In this document: one piece after another, positions 49,627 through 58,147 of the stretch | Position numbering within the stretch: position 1 is the first letter of the stretch | Layout of the letters: each line of letters begins with the position of its first letter | The notes under the pieces: generated by a model | Seen by the model: only the letters and a program-made list of their open reading frames with translations | Database searches by the model: none | What the model was told of the DNA's origin: nothing | Origin: Mesobacterium_A hydrothermale | GTDB taxonomy: Bacteria; Pseudomonadota; Alphaproteobacteria; Rhodobacterales; Rhodobacteraceae | Assembly: GCF_035818635.1 (NCBI RefSeq) | Contig: NZ_JAYLLH010000007.1 | Coordinates: 1 to 64,000 of the forward strand | Direction of reading: 5' to 3' | Length of the DNA: 64,000 bases | Translations under genes and position numbers: made by a program

Positions 49627-50544
49627 ATGGCGCACAAGGTGTTCATTGACGGCGAGGTTGGGACAACGGGCCTGCAAATCCGCGAGCGGCTGGAGCCGCG
49701 CGCCGATATTGCGCTGATCCGAATTGATCCCGAACGCCGAAAAGACGCCGACGCGCGTGCAGCTGCCCTGGCCGAGGCCGATGTTGCCATTCTGTGCCTG
49801 CCCGATGCGGCTGCGAAAGAGGCCGCGGCGCTGGCCGCGCCGCACGGCACCCGGCTGATCGATGCCTCGACCGCGCACAGGGTCGATCCGAACTGGGTTT
49901 TCGGCTTTCCGGAGATGGCAACGGGGCAGCGCGCGGCGATTGCCGGTGCGGAACGGGTCTCGAACCCCGGCTGCTGGTCGACCTGCGCCATTGCCCTGAT
50001 CCGTCCGCTGGTCGAAGCCGGCATAATCGCGCCCGACAGCGCCCCGGCGATTTCCGGCGTCTCGGGCTACACCGGCGGTGGCAAGGCGATGATCGCGGAA
50101 TACGAAAGTGGCGAAACCTCTGGCTCGTTCCTCTATGGCGCGGGGCAGGGCCACAAACACCTGCCCGAGATCGCCAGGCATGGTCTTTTGACCGCCGCGC
50201 CGGTTTTTGTCCCGTCGGTTGGCCACTATGCCCAGGGCATGGCGCTGGCGCTGCATCTGCCCGGTCTGGGTGCCGAAGGTCTGGAAAAGGCCGAGGCGGC
50301 ACTGCGTGCCCACTATGACGGCGCCCGCTTCGTGTCGGTGGTGGAGGCCACCACGCACGAACCCCGGGTGAACCCGGAACGTTTGAATGGCACCAACAAC
50401 CTGCACCTTTCGGTGCATGGAAACCGCGACAGCGGGGCGGCGGTGCTGGTGGCGGTGCTGGACAACCTTGGCAAGGGCGCGTCCGGGGCTGCCGTGCAGA
50501 ACCTCAACGTCATGCTTGGACTGGACGAAGACACGGGGCTCTAA
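49627..50544 (+). CDS. argC: N-acetyl-gamma-glutamyl-phosphate reductase, type 2
   Basis: 305-residue enzyme of arginine synthesis that reduces N-acetylglutamyl phosphate to the semialdehyde. It is the short type-2 form common in proteobacteria. The N-terminus VFIDGEVGTTGLQIRERL binds NADP and the catalytic Cys116 lies in SNPGCWSTC; a C-terminal NNLHLSVHGN is also conserved. ATG at 49627 with AAAGGAGGG upstream. Convergent with trpA, sharing a bidirectional terminator. Confidence 0.95.
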   Translation: MAHKVFIDGEVGTTGLQIRERLEPRADIALIRIDPERRKDADARAAALAEADVAILCLPDAAAKEAAALAAPHGTRLIDASTAHRVDPNWVFGFPEMATGQRAAIAGAERVSNPGCWSTCAIALIRPLVEAGIIAPDSAPAISGVSGYTGGGKAMIAEYESGETSGSFLYGAGQGHKHLPEIARHGLLTAAPVFVPSVGHYAQGMALALHLPGLGAEGLEKAEAALRAHYDGARFVSVVEATTHEPRVNPERLNGTNNLHLSVHGNRDSGAAVLVAVLDNLGKGASGAAVQNLNVMLGLDEDTGL

Positions 50545-50569
50545 TCCCCCGCTGACCGAGACACAGGAC

Positions 50570-50611
50570 AAAAAGACACCCCCGGGGCGTGCGCCGCGGG
50601 GGTGTCTTTTT
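50570..50611. terminator. bidirectional terminator between argC and trpA
   Basis: AAAAAGACACCCCCG (50570-50584) pairs with CGGGGGTGTCTTTTT (50597-50611), a perfect 15-bp stem with A/T ends giving a T-run in both directions. It lies 25 bp after argC and 20 bp after the trpA stop. Confidence 0.93.
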
Positions 50612-50631
50612 CGGTTTCAGTGCGGGTTTGC

Positions 50632-51423
50632 TCAGGCTCGGTGGGCGCCATCGGCCAGCCCTTTGACGAAGGCCAGCACCTCTGAAACCGATTTTCCGCT
50701 GGCCAGTTCGCCCACAATGGCAGAGCCCACCACGCAGCCATCGGCCACGCTGGCAATGGTTTCAGCCGCCTCGGGGGTGCGGATGCCAAATCCCACGATC
50801 ACCGGCAGATCGGTCTGCGCCTTGATCCGCGCGACTTCGGGGCCGACATCGGTGGCCTGCGCCTCGGCCGCGCCGGTGATCCCGGTGATCGAGACATAAT
50901 AGACAAAGCCAGAGGTATTTTGCAGAACCTTGGGCAGGCGTTTGTCATCGGTGGTGGGCGTCGCCAGGCGGATGAAATTCAAACCGGCCGCTTGCGCGGG
51001 AATGCACAGTTCTTCGTCTTCCTCGGGCGGCAGGTCGACCACGATCAAACCGTCGATCCCGGCCGCTTTGGCCTGTTCAAGGAATTTTGGCACCGTGCGG
51101 GAATAGATCGGGTTGTAATAGCCCATCAGGACGATCGGCGTTTCCGTGTCGGCTTCGCGGAACGCGCGGACAAGGTCAAGCGTGCGGTCGAGGGTCATGC
51201 CGCGGTCGAGCGCGCGCTGCCCGGCCAACTGGATTGTCGGGCCATCGGCCATCGGATCGGTGAACGGCAGGCCGAGTTCGATCACGTCGACCCCGGCGGC
51301 GGGCAGGCCCTTGACCAGTTCGAGTGAGGTGTCGAAATCCGGATCGCCAGCCATGACATAAGAGACAAAGGCTTTTTTGCCTTCTGCCTTGAGGCGTGCG
51401 AATTTGGCGTCAATGCGAGTCAT
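50632..51423 (-). CDS. trpA: tryptophan synthase alpha chain
   Basis: 263-residue TIM barrel that cleaves indole-glycerol phosphate to indole for TrpB. The catalytic Glu49 and Asp60 are in IELGLPFTDPMADGP. VSITGITGA and VGFGIRTPE form the phosphate site. The start at 51423 (MTRIDAKFARL) is the family N-terminus. It is on the opposite strand and about 8 kb from trpB, so subunit balance cannot depend on a trpBA message. VOC-family gene upstream on the same strand. Confidence 0.97.
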   Translation of the reverse strand: MTRIDAKFARLKAEGKKAFVSYVMAGDPDFDTSLELVKGLPAAGVDVIELGLPFTDPMADGPTIQLAGQRALDRGMTLDRTLDLVRAFREADTETPIVLMGYYNPIYSRTVPKFLEQAKAAGIDGLIVVDLPPEEDEELCIPAQAAGLNFIRLATPTTDDKRLPKVLQNTSGFVYYVSITGITGAAEAQATDVGPEVARIKAQTDLPVIVGFGIRTPEAAETIASVADGCVVGSAIVGELASGKSVSEVLAFVKGLADGAHRA

Positions 51424-51516
51424 TCCCGGTGTCCTTCTGGCGGCGTTCACCGGGGTTTGTCGCATGGGACGGGAAAAATCAATGGTCCACGGCCGCGTAT
51501 GTGGCGGGCGACGGCG

Positions 51517-51573
51517 CGAGGGGGCTGTCCGCCCCCTCGTGCTCCCCCGAGAGTATTTCGGGAAAGATGAAAG
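51517..51573 (+). repeat. dispersed hairpin-plus-tail repeat, copy D
   Basis: Hairpin CGAGGGGGC/GCCCCCTCG (51517-51525/51531-51539), then CCCCCGAGAGTATTTCGG and GAAAGATGAAAG. It lies between the VOC gene and trpA, directly after the VOC stop when read on the minus strand. Its tail matches both arms of copy F. Confidence 0.75.
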
Positions 51574-51580
51574 CCACAGG

Positions 51581-51997
51581 TCAGCTGTCCGTGACCGAGA
51601 CCATCCAGCGGATGCCAAAGCGGTCCTTGACGGTGCCGAATGCCGGGGTCCAGAAGGTTTCCGCCATCGGCATCCCGATTTCTCCGCCGCTGGCAAAGGT
51701 GGCAAAGACGCGATGTGCGTCATCCACAGCGTCGAGCGCGAGATGGATCGAACACCCGGCCATGGCGGCCGGTGCGGGTGTCGTGTCGTCCGAGGCAAGA
51801 AAGAGCATCTGGCCCTGGTAGTCGAGCGCGCAGTTCATCACGGATTTGGGTGAAACGCCGGGCATCCTGGCCTGCTCTTCTGGTGGCATCGCTTCGAAAT
51901 AGAAAAACCGTGGTTTCGGCAGGCCGAGGGTTTCGGCATAAAAGCTGACCGCCTCTTCGCAGGTGCCGGGAAAGAACAGATACGGGGTGACTTGCAT
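51581..51997 (-). CDS. VOC-superfamily protein (PhnB / 3-demethylubiquinone methyltransferase-like)
   Basis: 138-residue two-module beta-alpha-beta-beta-beta protein. The opening MQVTPYLFFPGTCEEAVSFYAETLG and the ending FGTVKDRFGIRWMVS are those of the PhnB-like group in the VOC (glyoxalase/bleomycin-resistance) superfamily. No metal-binding assignment is made. Function unknown; such proteins are often small-molecule binders or isomerases. A dispersed repeat follows. Confidence 0.85.
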   Translation of the reverse strand: MQVTPYLFFPGTCEEAVSFYAETLGLPKPRFFYFEAMPPEEQARMPGVSPKSVMNCALDYQGQMLFLASDDTTPAPAAMAGCSIHLALDAVDDAHRVFATFASGGEIGMPMAETFWTPAFGTVKDRFGIRWMVSVTDS

Positions 51998-52094
51998 TGC
52001 GATACTCCTGCTGCATAAGCGCAGGATAGCACGGCTTGCGCTGTCGCGCGCGGCGCATTAGAGGACGCCCGAGGTTTTTCCGCTGGAGGATGAG

Positions 52095-53192
52095 ATGGGT
52101 TTCAAGGTCGGGATCGTGGGGCTGCCCAATGTTGGCAAGTCGACGCTGTTCAACGCGCTGACCAAGACGGCAGCGGCGCAGGCGGCGAATTTCCCGTTCT
52201 GCACCATCGAACCCAACGTCGGCGACGTGGCAGTGCCCGACGCGCGGCTGGATCAGCTGGCGGCGATTGCCGGCTCGAAACAGATCATTCCGACGCGGAT
52301 GACCTTTGTCGACATCGCCGGCCTGGTGAAGGGCGCGAGCAAGGGCGAAGGCCTTGGCAATCAATTCCTGGCCAATATCCGGGAAACCGACGCCATCGCC
52401 CACGTCCTGCGCTGTTTCGAGGACGGCGATGTGACCCATGTGGAAGGCCATGTCGACCCCGTGGCCGATGCCGAAACGATCGAGACCGAGCTGATGCTGG
52501 CCGACCTGGAATCGATCGAGAAACGCCTGGCCAACATCGTGCGCAAGGTGCGCGGCGGCGACAAGGAGGCGGTGCAGCAACAGCGCTTGCTGGAGGCTGC
52601 GAAGACCGTTCTGGAAGAGGGCCGGCCCGCGCGCGTGGTCGAGGTGGGCGATGATGACGCCAAGGCCTGGAAGATGCTGCAACTGCTGACCACCAAGCCG
52701 GTTCTTTACGTCTGTAACGTATCCGAGGACGAAGCCGCAACCGGCAACGCCCATTCCGAGGCCGTGGCGAAAATGGCCGCCGCGCAGGGCAATGCGCATG
52801 TGGTGATCTCGGCCAAGATCGAGGAAGAAATCAGCCAGTTGGAGCCCGACGAAGCCGAGATGTTCCTGAGCGAGTTGGGGCTGCAGGAGGCCGGGCTCGA
52901 CCGGTTGATCCGCGCGGGCTATGCCCTGTTGAACCTTCAGACCTATTTCACTGTCGGCCCGAAAGAGGCGCGCGCCTGGACGATCCGCCAGGGCACCGGC
53001 GCACCGCAGGCGGCGGGCGTGATCCACGGCGATTTCGAGAAGGGCTTTATCCGGGCGGAAACCATCGCGTTTGACGACTACATCGCGTGCAAGGGCGAAG
53101 CGGGCGCCAAGGAGGCGGGCAAGATGCGCGCCGAGGGCAAGAGCTATGTCGTGCAGGACGGTGACGTGCTGCATTTCCTGTTCAATACCTGA
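52095..53192 (+). CDS. ychF: redox-regulated ATPase YchF
   Basis: 365-residue Obg-family P-loop protein. G1 is GLPNVGKST (about 9-17), followed by NFPFCTIEPNVG and DIAGLVKGASKGEGLGN. The G4 position reads NVSEDE instead of NKxD, which explains ATP rather than GTP preference in this family. A coiled-coil arm (about 130-200) and a C-terminal TGS domain are present. It is involved in translation and oxidative-stress response in studied bacteria. Confidence 0.96.
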   Translation: MGFKVGIVGLPNVGKSTLFNALTKTAAAQAANFPFCTIEPNVGDVAVPDARLDQLAAIAGSKQIIPTRMTFVDIAGLVKGASKGEGLGNQFLANIRETDAIAHVLRCFEDGDVTHVEGHVDPVADAETIETELMLADLESIEKRLANIVRKVRGGDKEAVQQQRLLEAAKTVLEEGRPARVVEVGDDDAKAWKMLQLLTTKPVLYVCNVSEDEAATGNAHSEAVAKMAAAQGNAHVVISAKIEEEISQLEPDEAEMFLSELGLQEAGLDRLIRAGYALLNLQTYFTVGPKEARAWTIRQGTGAPQAAGVIHGDFEKGFIRAETIAFDDYIACKGEAGAKEAGKMRAEGKSYVVQDGDVLHFLFNT

Positions 53193-53313
53193 TCGATCCC
53201 CGGATTGATGCAGGTTTGACCCAGCCCGGACCGTTTTCGGCGCAGGCTGCTTGACGATGGGGAAGGGCCGGATGACAGTACCGCAAAAAAGCACTCAGTG
53301 AGCGAGCGGTTCC

Positions 53314-54045
53314 ATGTCAAACCTGATTACCATCAATACCTTGCCCCGGCGCGATGTGAAGATCGAACCGGCCGCGGTGCGCCGCGACTGGATGGAGGCA
53401 ACGCCGTATCGCTTTGCCTATCGCTGCCTGCCGCTGAACATCGCCAATGCGCATGGCTGGCACATTCTGACCCCGTCGGGGTTTCGTTGCCGCTGGAATG
53501 GCGGGGCGGAGCAAAGCGCGTTCGAGTTCGAGTATGAAAACCCGCAGGACCCCCCCGCGGTTTCGCATTTCGGCTCTGGCATCCTGACCTTCCACATCCC
53601 GGCGGTGATCACCACACCCGAGGGGGTGTCGACCTTCTGCACCGGGCCGATCAACCGACCGAAGGCCGGGATTTACCCGATGTCGGGGATCATCGAGACC
53701 GACTGGCTGCAATTCACCTTCACGATGAACTGGCAGGCGATGGAGCCGGACACCTGGATCGAATTCGAGAAAGACGAGCCCTACTGCATGATTTTCCCGG
53801 TGCGGCTGGACGAGATCGAAAGCTATGAGATGGAGGTCCGGTCGATCGAGGAAACCCCAGAGCTTCAAGCCGGGTTCGAGGCGTATTCAAAGTCGCGGCT
53901 GGAGTTCAACGACAAGCTCAAGACGTCTGACCCCGCCGACGGGAGCGCGCGGTGGCAGAAGCATTATTTCCGCGGCAAGTTCGATGGCGAGAAGCAAGCG
54001 ACGCACCGCACGGCATTGAACCTGGCGCAGCCGAAACGGACGTAG
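53314..54045 (+). CDS. DUF6065 family protein
   Basis: 243-residue soluble protein of unknown function. The N-terminal RRDWMEATPYRFAYRCLPLNIANAHGW and the following aromatic-rich beta stretch resemble the DUF6065 family, which I recall as widespread and uncharacterised. It is rich in W, F and Y and looks mainly beta, possibly cupin- or jelly-roll-like. No signal peptide. The ATG at 53314 is chosen because it starts the conserved block. Confidence 0.7.
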   Translation: MSNLITINTLPRRDVKIEPAAVRRDWMEATPYRFAYRCLPLNIANAHGWHILTPSGFRCRWNGGAEQSAFEFEYENPQDPPAVSHFGSGILTFHIPAVITTPEGVSTFCTGPINRPKAGIYPMSGIIETDWLQFTFTMNWQAMEPDTWIEFEKDEPYCMIFPVRLDEIESYEMEVRSIEETPELQAGFEAYSKSRLEFNDKLKTSDPADGSARWQKHYFRGKFDGEKQATHRTALNLAQPKRT

Positions 54046-54070
54046 ACCGGGGCACTTGCCGCGAAAGCGC

Positions 54071-54119
54071 GTGGGAGCGCTGCTCCCACACCCTCGAGGT
54101 ATTTGTGAAACAAAAGACG
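54071..54119 (+). repeat. dispersed hairpin-plus-tail repeat, copy E (diverged)
   Basis: Hairpin GTGGGAGC/GCTCCCAC (54071-54078/54082-54089), then a degenerate tail CCTCGAGGTATTTGTGAAAC and AAAAGACG. It lies between the convergent DUF6065 and pxpA genes. It keeps the hairpin-then-GTATTT architecture but has the weakest tail match. Confidence 0.55.
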
Positions 54120-54139
54120 CAGCGGCAGGACTTGGACGG

Positions 54140-54907
54140 TCAGCGGCCCTCGAAGGGTTTGAGCGCGACGCCCGCTTCGGCCAGGTGGGCCTTGACGGCG
54201 CGGGCGATGGCCAGCGCCTCTGGCCCGTCGCCATGCAGGCAGATCGTGTCGATGGGCACCGGCAGCCATTGCCCGGAATGGGTTTCGATCGCCCCGCGTG
54301 CGACCATCCGGGCCATCCGCGCGCCTGCGATCACCGGGTCGTGCACCATGGCGTGCGGCAACGACCGGTCGACCAGCGTGGCGTCGTCGTTATAGGCGCG
54401 GTCAGCGAAGATTTCATTGGCGCGGGGGGCGCCCATGGCCTTGGCGGCCTCTTCCTGTTCGGTGCCCGCCAACACCATGACGATCAGGTCGGGGGCGACG
54501 CGCAGGGCAGCCTCGTAACAGGTGCGGGCCATGGCCGCATCTTCGGCGGCCATGTTGGCCAGCGCGCCGTGCAGTTTCAGGTGACGGACCCGTGTGCCAA
54601 GCGCGGTGGCCATGCCGGTGGCGGCGGCGACCTGGTAGGCGACCATATTGGCCAGCGTGTCTTTGGGCAGGGACATGCGGCGACGTCCGAAGCCCTGCAG
54701 GTCGGCGAACCCCGGGTGCGCGCCGATGCCGGTGCCGCTGTCATGGGCCATTTGCATCGTCTTTGCCATCACGTCCGGATCGCCGGCGTGAAAGCCGCAG
54801 GCGATGTTGGCCGAGGTCACGATCTTGAGGATCTCGGCGTCGTTGCCCATGACCCAGGGGCCATAGCTTTCGCCCATATCGGCGTTGAGATCGACGGTGG
54901 CGGTCAT
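54140..54907 (-). CDS. pxpA: 5-oxoprolinase subunit PxpA (LamB/YcsF family)
   Basis: 255-residue subunit of the ATP-dependent 5-oxoprolinase that opens pyroglutamate to glutamate. The N-terminal VDLNADMGESYGPW and ANIACGFHAGDPDVM are the LamB/YcsF signatures; GAHPGFADLQGFGRR and HLKLHGALAN follow. Start overlaps the pxpC stop by four bases (ATGA). Last gene of pxpB-pxpC-pxpA. Confidence 0.93.
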   Translation of the reverse strand: MTATVDLNADMGESYGPWVMGNDAEILKIVTSANIACGFHAGDPDVMAKTMQMAHDSGTGIGAHPGFADLQGFGRRRMSLPKDTLANMVAYQVAAATGMATALGTRVRHLKLHGALANMAAEDAAMARTCYEAALRVAPDLIVMVLAGTEQEEAAKAMGAPRANEIFADRAYNDDATLVDRSLPHAMVHDPVIAGARMARMVARGAIETHSGQWLPVPIDTICLHGDGPEALAIARAVKAHLAEAGVALKPFEGR

Positions 54908-55914
54908 TCGTGTTCCTCTTCATGTCCGGTGATGACGCCGCTGATCAGGTGATAGCCCAGCAGGTCGGGAATGTCGGCGGGGTGACGGAAGCGGGGGGCG
55001 ACCTGACCGGGCAGAGCCTTGAGGTGACGGGCAAAGGCAGCCTCGGCCTGCAAGGCGTCGTCCAGCGTGACGACGCGAAACCGCAGCTTGGTGCCGGGTG
55101 CCGCCTGCGCGATGCGGGGCAGGTCGCAGGGTATGACGGTGGCCAGCCGGGGATAGCCGCCGGTGGTTTGGCAATCGGCCAGCAGCACGAAAGGCGTGCC
55201 GTCGCCGGTGATCTGGATATCGCCGGGCACGACGATTTCCGACAGAATGCGCAGGCCCCCCTGCGCGGCAAAACCGGGGCCGTCCGAGGCCATGCGCACG
55301 CCCATGCGGTTGCCGTGGGCGTCGCGGGTGAATTCCGTCGCCTGGAACCGGTCGAGCTGATCGGCGAAATGGCGGCTTTGTGCGCTTTCGACCACGCGGA
55401 TTTCGCCGCCTGACAGGCGTGGCTCGGGCGTCAGCGTCAGGTCGGTGTCGCCGTTGGGCGCGGGACCGGTGGGCAGGGTGTCGCCCGCGGCCAGCGCCTT
55501 GCCCAGACCGGCGGGCAGGTGGGCGGACCGGCTGCCAAGGCGTTCGGGCGTGACGATGCCGCCCGCGACATGCAGGTAGCCATAAACCCCGGCGCGGGCG
55601 GCGCCGATGTCGAGCACCGCGCCCTTGCGCAGGGCAAAGCTGGTGTAGGCAGGGACCGCGGCGCCATCGACGGACAGGGGCATGCTGGCCCCGGTCAGGG
55701 CCAGGCGCAGGTCGGTTTCCGCCCGGAACCGCCCGCCGGCCAGCACCAGTTCGAGCGCCGCGCAGTCCGGCGGGTTGCCGACCAGCGCAGCCCCTTCGGC
55801 CAGCGCCAGCCGGTCGGCGGCGCCACCGCGCGACAGGCCGAATTCCAGCGCGCCGGGGCGGCCCATATCCTGCACCGTGGTGCCGGGGCCGCAGGCAAGG
55901 ACGGTCAGGCTCAT
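54904..55914 (-). CDS. pxpC: 5-oxoprolinase subunit PxpC (biotin-dependent carboxyltransferase-like, KipA family)
   Basis: 336-residue subunit. It begins VLACGPGTTVQDMGRPGALEFGLSRGGAADRLA, the KipA/carboxyltransferase-domain hallmark. The later QITGDGTPFVLLADCQTTGGYP block is also conserved. The ATG at 55914 overlaps the pxpB stop by four bases, and its own stop overlaps the pxpA start. Together with PxpB it resembles the two halves of allophanate hydrolase/carboxyltransferase subunits, but the neighbouring pxpA supports 5-oxoprolinase. Confidence 0.9.
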   Translation of the reverse strand: MSLTVLACGPGTTVQDMGRPGALEFGLSRGGAADRLALAEGAALVGNPPDCAALELVLAGGRFRAETDLRLALTGASMPLSVDGAAVPAYTSFALRKGAVLDIGAARAGVYGYLHVAGGIVTPERLGSRSAHLPAGLGKALAAGDTLPTGPAPNGDTDLTLTPEPRLSGGEIRVVESAQSRHFADQLDRFQATEFTRDAHGNRMGVRMASDGPGFAAQGGLRILSEIVVPGDIQITGDGTPFVLLADCQTTGGYPRLATVIPCDLPRIAQAAPGTKLRFRVVTLDDALQAEAAFARHLKALPGQVAPRFRHPADIPDLLGYHLISGVITGHEEEHE

Positions 55915-56663
55915 CCAATTGCCTCCCACGTGGCGCCGCCATCGGCATCGTTGCGCATGTTCTGAAACTCTTCTGGCGCGACTTGCGGAAAGATGACCTC
56001 GTCCCCCGGGCGCAGCAGGAAGGGCGTGTCGCTTTCGGGGCGGAACAGGCGAAAGGCGGTCTGGCCGACGTGACGCCAGCCGGTGGGCGTGCTGACGGAA
56101 AACAGCACGAACTGGCGGATTGCCACGACCAGCGCGCCCTCGGGGACGCGGGGGGTCAGCGCGGTCTGGCGGGGGATGTCCCAGGCTTCGGGCAGGGGGC
56201 CCAGATAGGGCTGACCGGGGGCAAAGCCGATGGTCTGCACCCGCACGCGCACGGTGGAAAGCGACGCGATGGCGTCCTGCACGCTCAGCCCGGCCTCGGC
56301 CGCGGCCTCGGCCAGTTGTGGGGCCAGATCGGTGCCATAGACGGTGGGCACGCGAAACAGACGGCGACCTTCGGGCAGGGGGGCCGCGTACCAATCCTGC
56401 GACGTCAGCAGATCGGACAGCCGCGATTCCAGAGTGGCGTGGGGCAAGTGCAACGGATCGAAACGGACGAAGGCCGACACCAGCGAGGTCGAGGTTTCCT
56501 CGACCCCGTCCCAGCCTTCGGCCTCGATCGCGGCGCGAAAGGCCAGGGCCGCGCGGTTTGCCGGTTCCGACAAGTGATCGCCGAAACTGACCAGCACACC
56601 GGCCACGCCCATCCGCCGAAGCGTCGGAAAGCCGGTTGGTTTTTCTGTCACGTCCGCGATCAT
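55911..56663 (-). CDS. pxpB: 5-oxoprolinase subunit PxpB (KipI family)
   Basis: 250-residue subunit with the KipI/allophanate-hydrolase-subunit-1 fold. Characteristic parts are VLVSFGDHLSEPANRAALAF (N-terminal), the central VPTVYGTDLAPQL and FAPGQPYLGPLPEAWDIPR. I start it at the ATG at 56663, since upstream in-frame codons run antisense through the ureD region. First gene of pxpBCA and divergent from ureD. Confidence 0.9.
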   Translation of the reverse strand: MIADVTEKPTGFPTLRRMGVAGVLVSFGDHLSEPANRAALAFRAAIEAEGWDGVEETSTSLVSAFVRFDPLHLPHATLESRLSDLLTSQDWYAAPLPEGRRLFRVPTVYGTDLAPQLAEAAAEAGLSVQDAIASLSTVRVRVQTIGFAPGQPYLGPLPEAWDIPRQTALTPRVPEGALVVAIRQFVLFSVSTPTGWRHVGQTAFRLFRPESDTPFLLRPGDEVIFPQVAPEEFQNMRNDADGGATWEAIG

Positions 56664-56802
56664 CGTCACCCTGCGCCGATTGTTTTGCGCAACGCTATAA
56701 CAGCCCGGCGCGGTGGGAAAGACACCCGGTTGCGATCTTGTCCTGCGGTTGGTGGCGTGCAGAATGCCGCCCAAAGACGGGGACAAGGCCGGAGGTGATC
56801 TC
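56664..56802. promoter_or_regulatory. divergent pxpBCA / urease control region
   Basis: 139 bp between the 5-oxoprolinase and urease operons. It contains the palindrome TTGCGCAA (56685-56692) and a TATAAC at 56696-56701. I cannot assign promoter boxes with confidence. Shared nitrogen control is plausible but not shown. Confidence 0.35.
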
Positions 56803-57795
56803 TTGAGTGATGAAAAAGCAGGCAAGACGGCGGAGGTTGCGCGAATTGCGGGCGGTCCTTCCGGCGCGCGGGTGGCCTCGACCCGCCGCGCTCTTGCCTC
56901 GTCCGGCGGGGTGGCGTCATCTGATCTCACGACTTCCGAGGGCAAGGCAATTCTGGACTCGAGCTCCATACCCGCTGAACATGGCGCTTTCTCCTCCTCC
57001 CAGCCGCGCGCGGTGGGACGGGTTCGGGTCTCGGCCGGCCCTCGGGGGACGTCTACGTCGATTTCCCAGCTTCACATGTCAGGCTCGCTCAAGCTGTTGT
57101 TTCCGCGCACCTCGGGCGGCGCTTTGCAGGCGGTGTTGCTGAACACGGCGGGCGGGATCACCGGTGGCGACCGGTTCGAAATCGCGGCAGAGGCAGAGGC
57201 CGGGGCGCACCTGACCGTCACCACTCAGGCCGCCGAACGTATATATCGCGCCCAGCCCGGTGCCCCCGGCCATGTCCGCAGCACGTTACGGGTCGCGTCC
57301 AGGGCGCAACTTCACTGGCTGCCGCAAGAAACCATCCTGTTCGACGGCGCCGCGCTGGACCGCAGCTTGCGGATCGAGGCGGCAGGGGATGCGCGCGTTC
57401 TGGCCTGCGAAACGCTGGCCTTTGGTCGACTGGCGATGGGCGAACGGGTGAACAAGGTCTTCCTGCGCGATCGGCTGGATCTTGTTGTTGATGGCCAGCT
57501 TGCCTTTGCCGACAGGCTGCGGCTGGACGGCGACGCCGATGGGCAGTTGCAGCGGTTGGCGGTGGCGCAAGGGGCGATGGCAATGGCATCGGTGCTTTTG
57601 TCCGCGCCGGATGCCGCACGCCACGTTCCCGCGATCCGCGACATGCTTCCGGAAACCGGTGGTGCAAGTGCCATCACAAATGATCTGGTATTCGTCCGGC
57701 TTCTGGCCCACGATACCCTCAGTCTGCGGGGCGTGCTTGTTCCGCTGCTGGTGGCGCTTTCCGCCACGGACCTGCCAAGACCCTGGATGATCTGA
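56803..57795 (+). CDS. ureD: urease accessory protein UreD with unusual N-terminal extension
   Basis: 330-residue nickel-insertion chaperone scaffold (also called UreH). The conserved part starts at about residue 67 (QPRAVGRVRVSAGP) and includes GSLKLLFPR, VLLNTAGGITGGDRF and TTQAAERIYR. The likely start is TTG at 56803, because GGAGGTGATC just upstream matches the end of 16S rRNA perfectly. This leaves about 65 extra residues rich in Ser, Ala and Gly with no recognisable domain, while related UreD proteins begin near the conserved part. First gene of the urease operon, five bp from ureA. Confidence 0.9.
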   Translation: MSDEKAGKTAEVARIAGGPSGARVASTRRALASSGGVASSDLTTSEGKAILDSSSIPAEHGAFSSSQPRAVGRVRVSAGPRGTSTSISQLHMSGSLKLLFPRTSGGALQAVLLNTAGGITGGDRFEIAAEAEAGAHLTVTTQAAERIYRAQPGAPGHVRSTLRVASRAQLHWLPQETILFDGAALDRSLRIEAAGDARVLACETLAFGRLAMGERVNKVFLRDRLDLVVDGQLAFADRLRLDGDADGQLQRLAVAQGAMAMASVLLSAPDAARHVPAIRDMLPETGGASAITNDLVFVRLLAHDTLSLRGVLVPLLVALSATDLPRPWMI

Positions 57796-57799
57796 CCGC

Positions 57800-58102
57800 A
57801 TGCAACTGACCCCAAGAGAAAAAGACAAGCTGCTGATTTCGATGGCTGCCGAGGTGGCGCGCAAGCGCCTGGCGCGCGGCGTAAAGCTGAACCACCCCGA
57901 GGCGATCGCCCTGATCACCGATGCCGTGGTCGAAGGCGCGCGCGATGGCCGTTCCGTGGCCGACATGATGGAAGCGGGCGCGCAGGTCGTGACCCGTTCG
58001 CAATGCATGGAAGGCGTGCCCGAGATGATCCACGAGGTTCAGGTCGAGGCTACCTTCCCCGACGGCACCAAGCTGGTGACCGTGCACAACCCGATCCGCT
58101 GA
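57800..58102 (+). CDS. ureA: urease gamma subunit
   Basis: 100-residue structural subunit of urease, which hydrolyses urea to ammonia and carbamate. The sequence MQLTPREKDKLLISMAAEVARKRL and GVPEMIHEVQVEATFPDGTKLVTVHNPI are standard for UreA. Length is normal. It follows ureD closely and precedes ureJ. Confidence 0.97.
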   Translation: MQLTPREKDKLLISMAAEVARKRLARGVKLNHPEAIALITDAVVEGARDGRSVADMMEAGAQVVTRSQCMEGVPEMIHEVQVEATFPDGTKLVTVHNPIR

Positions 58103-58147
58103 CCGGGCGTTGCCCGGCATTTGTTTCAATAGAAGGACAAGAGCACG

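Noticed and set aside
56807..57142. Alternative frame starting ATGAAAAAGCAG within the ureD 5' region
   Set aside because: The encoded arginine-rich sequence has no family resemblance and is overlapped by the ureD frame with a perfect ribosome site.
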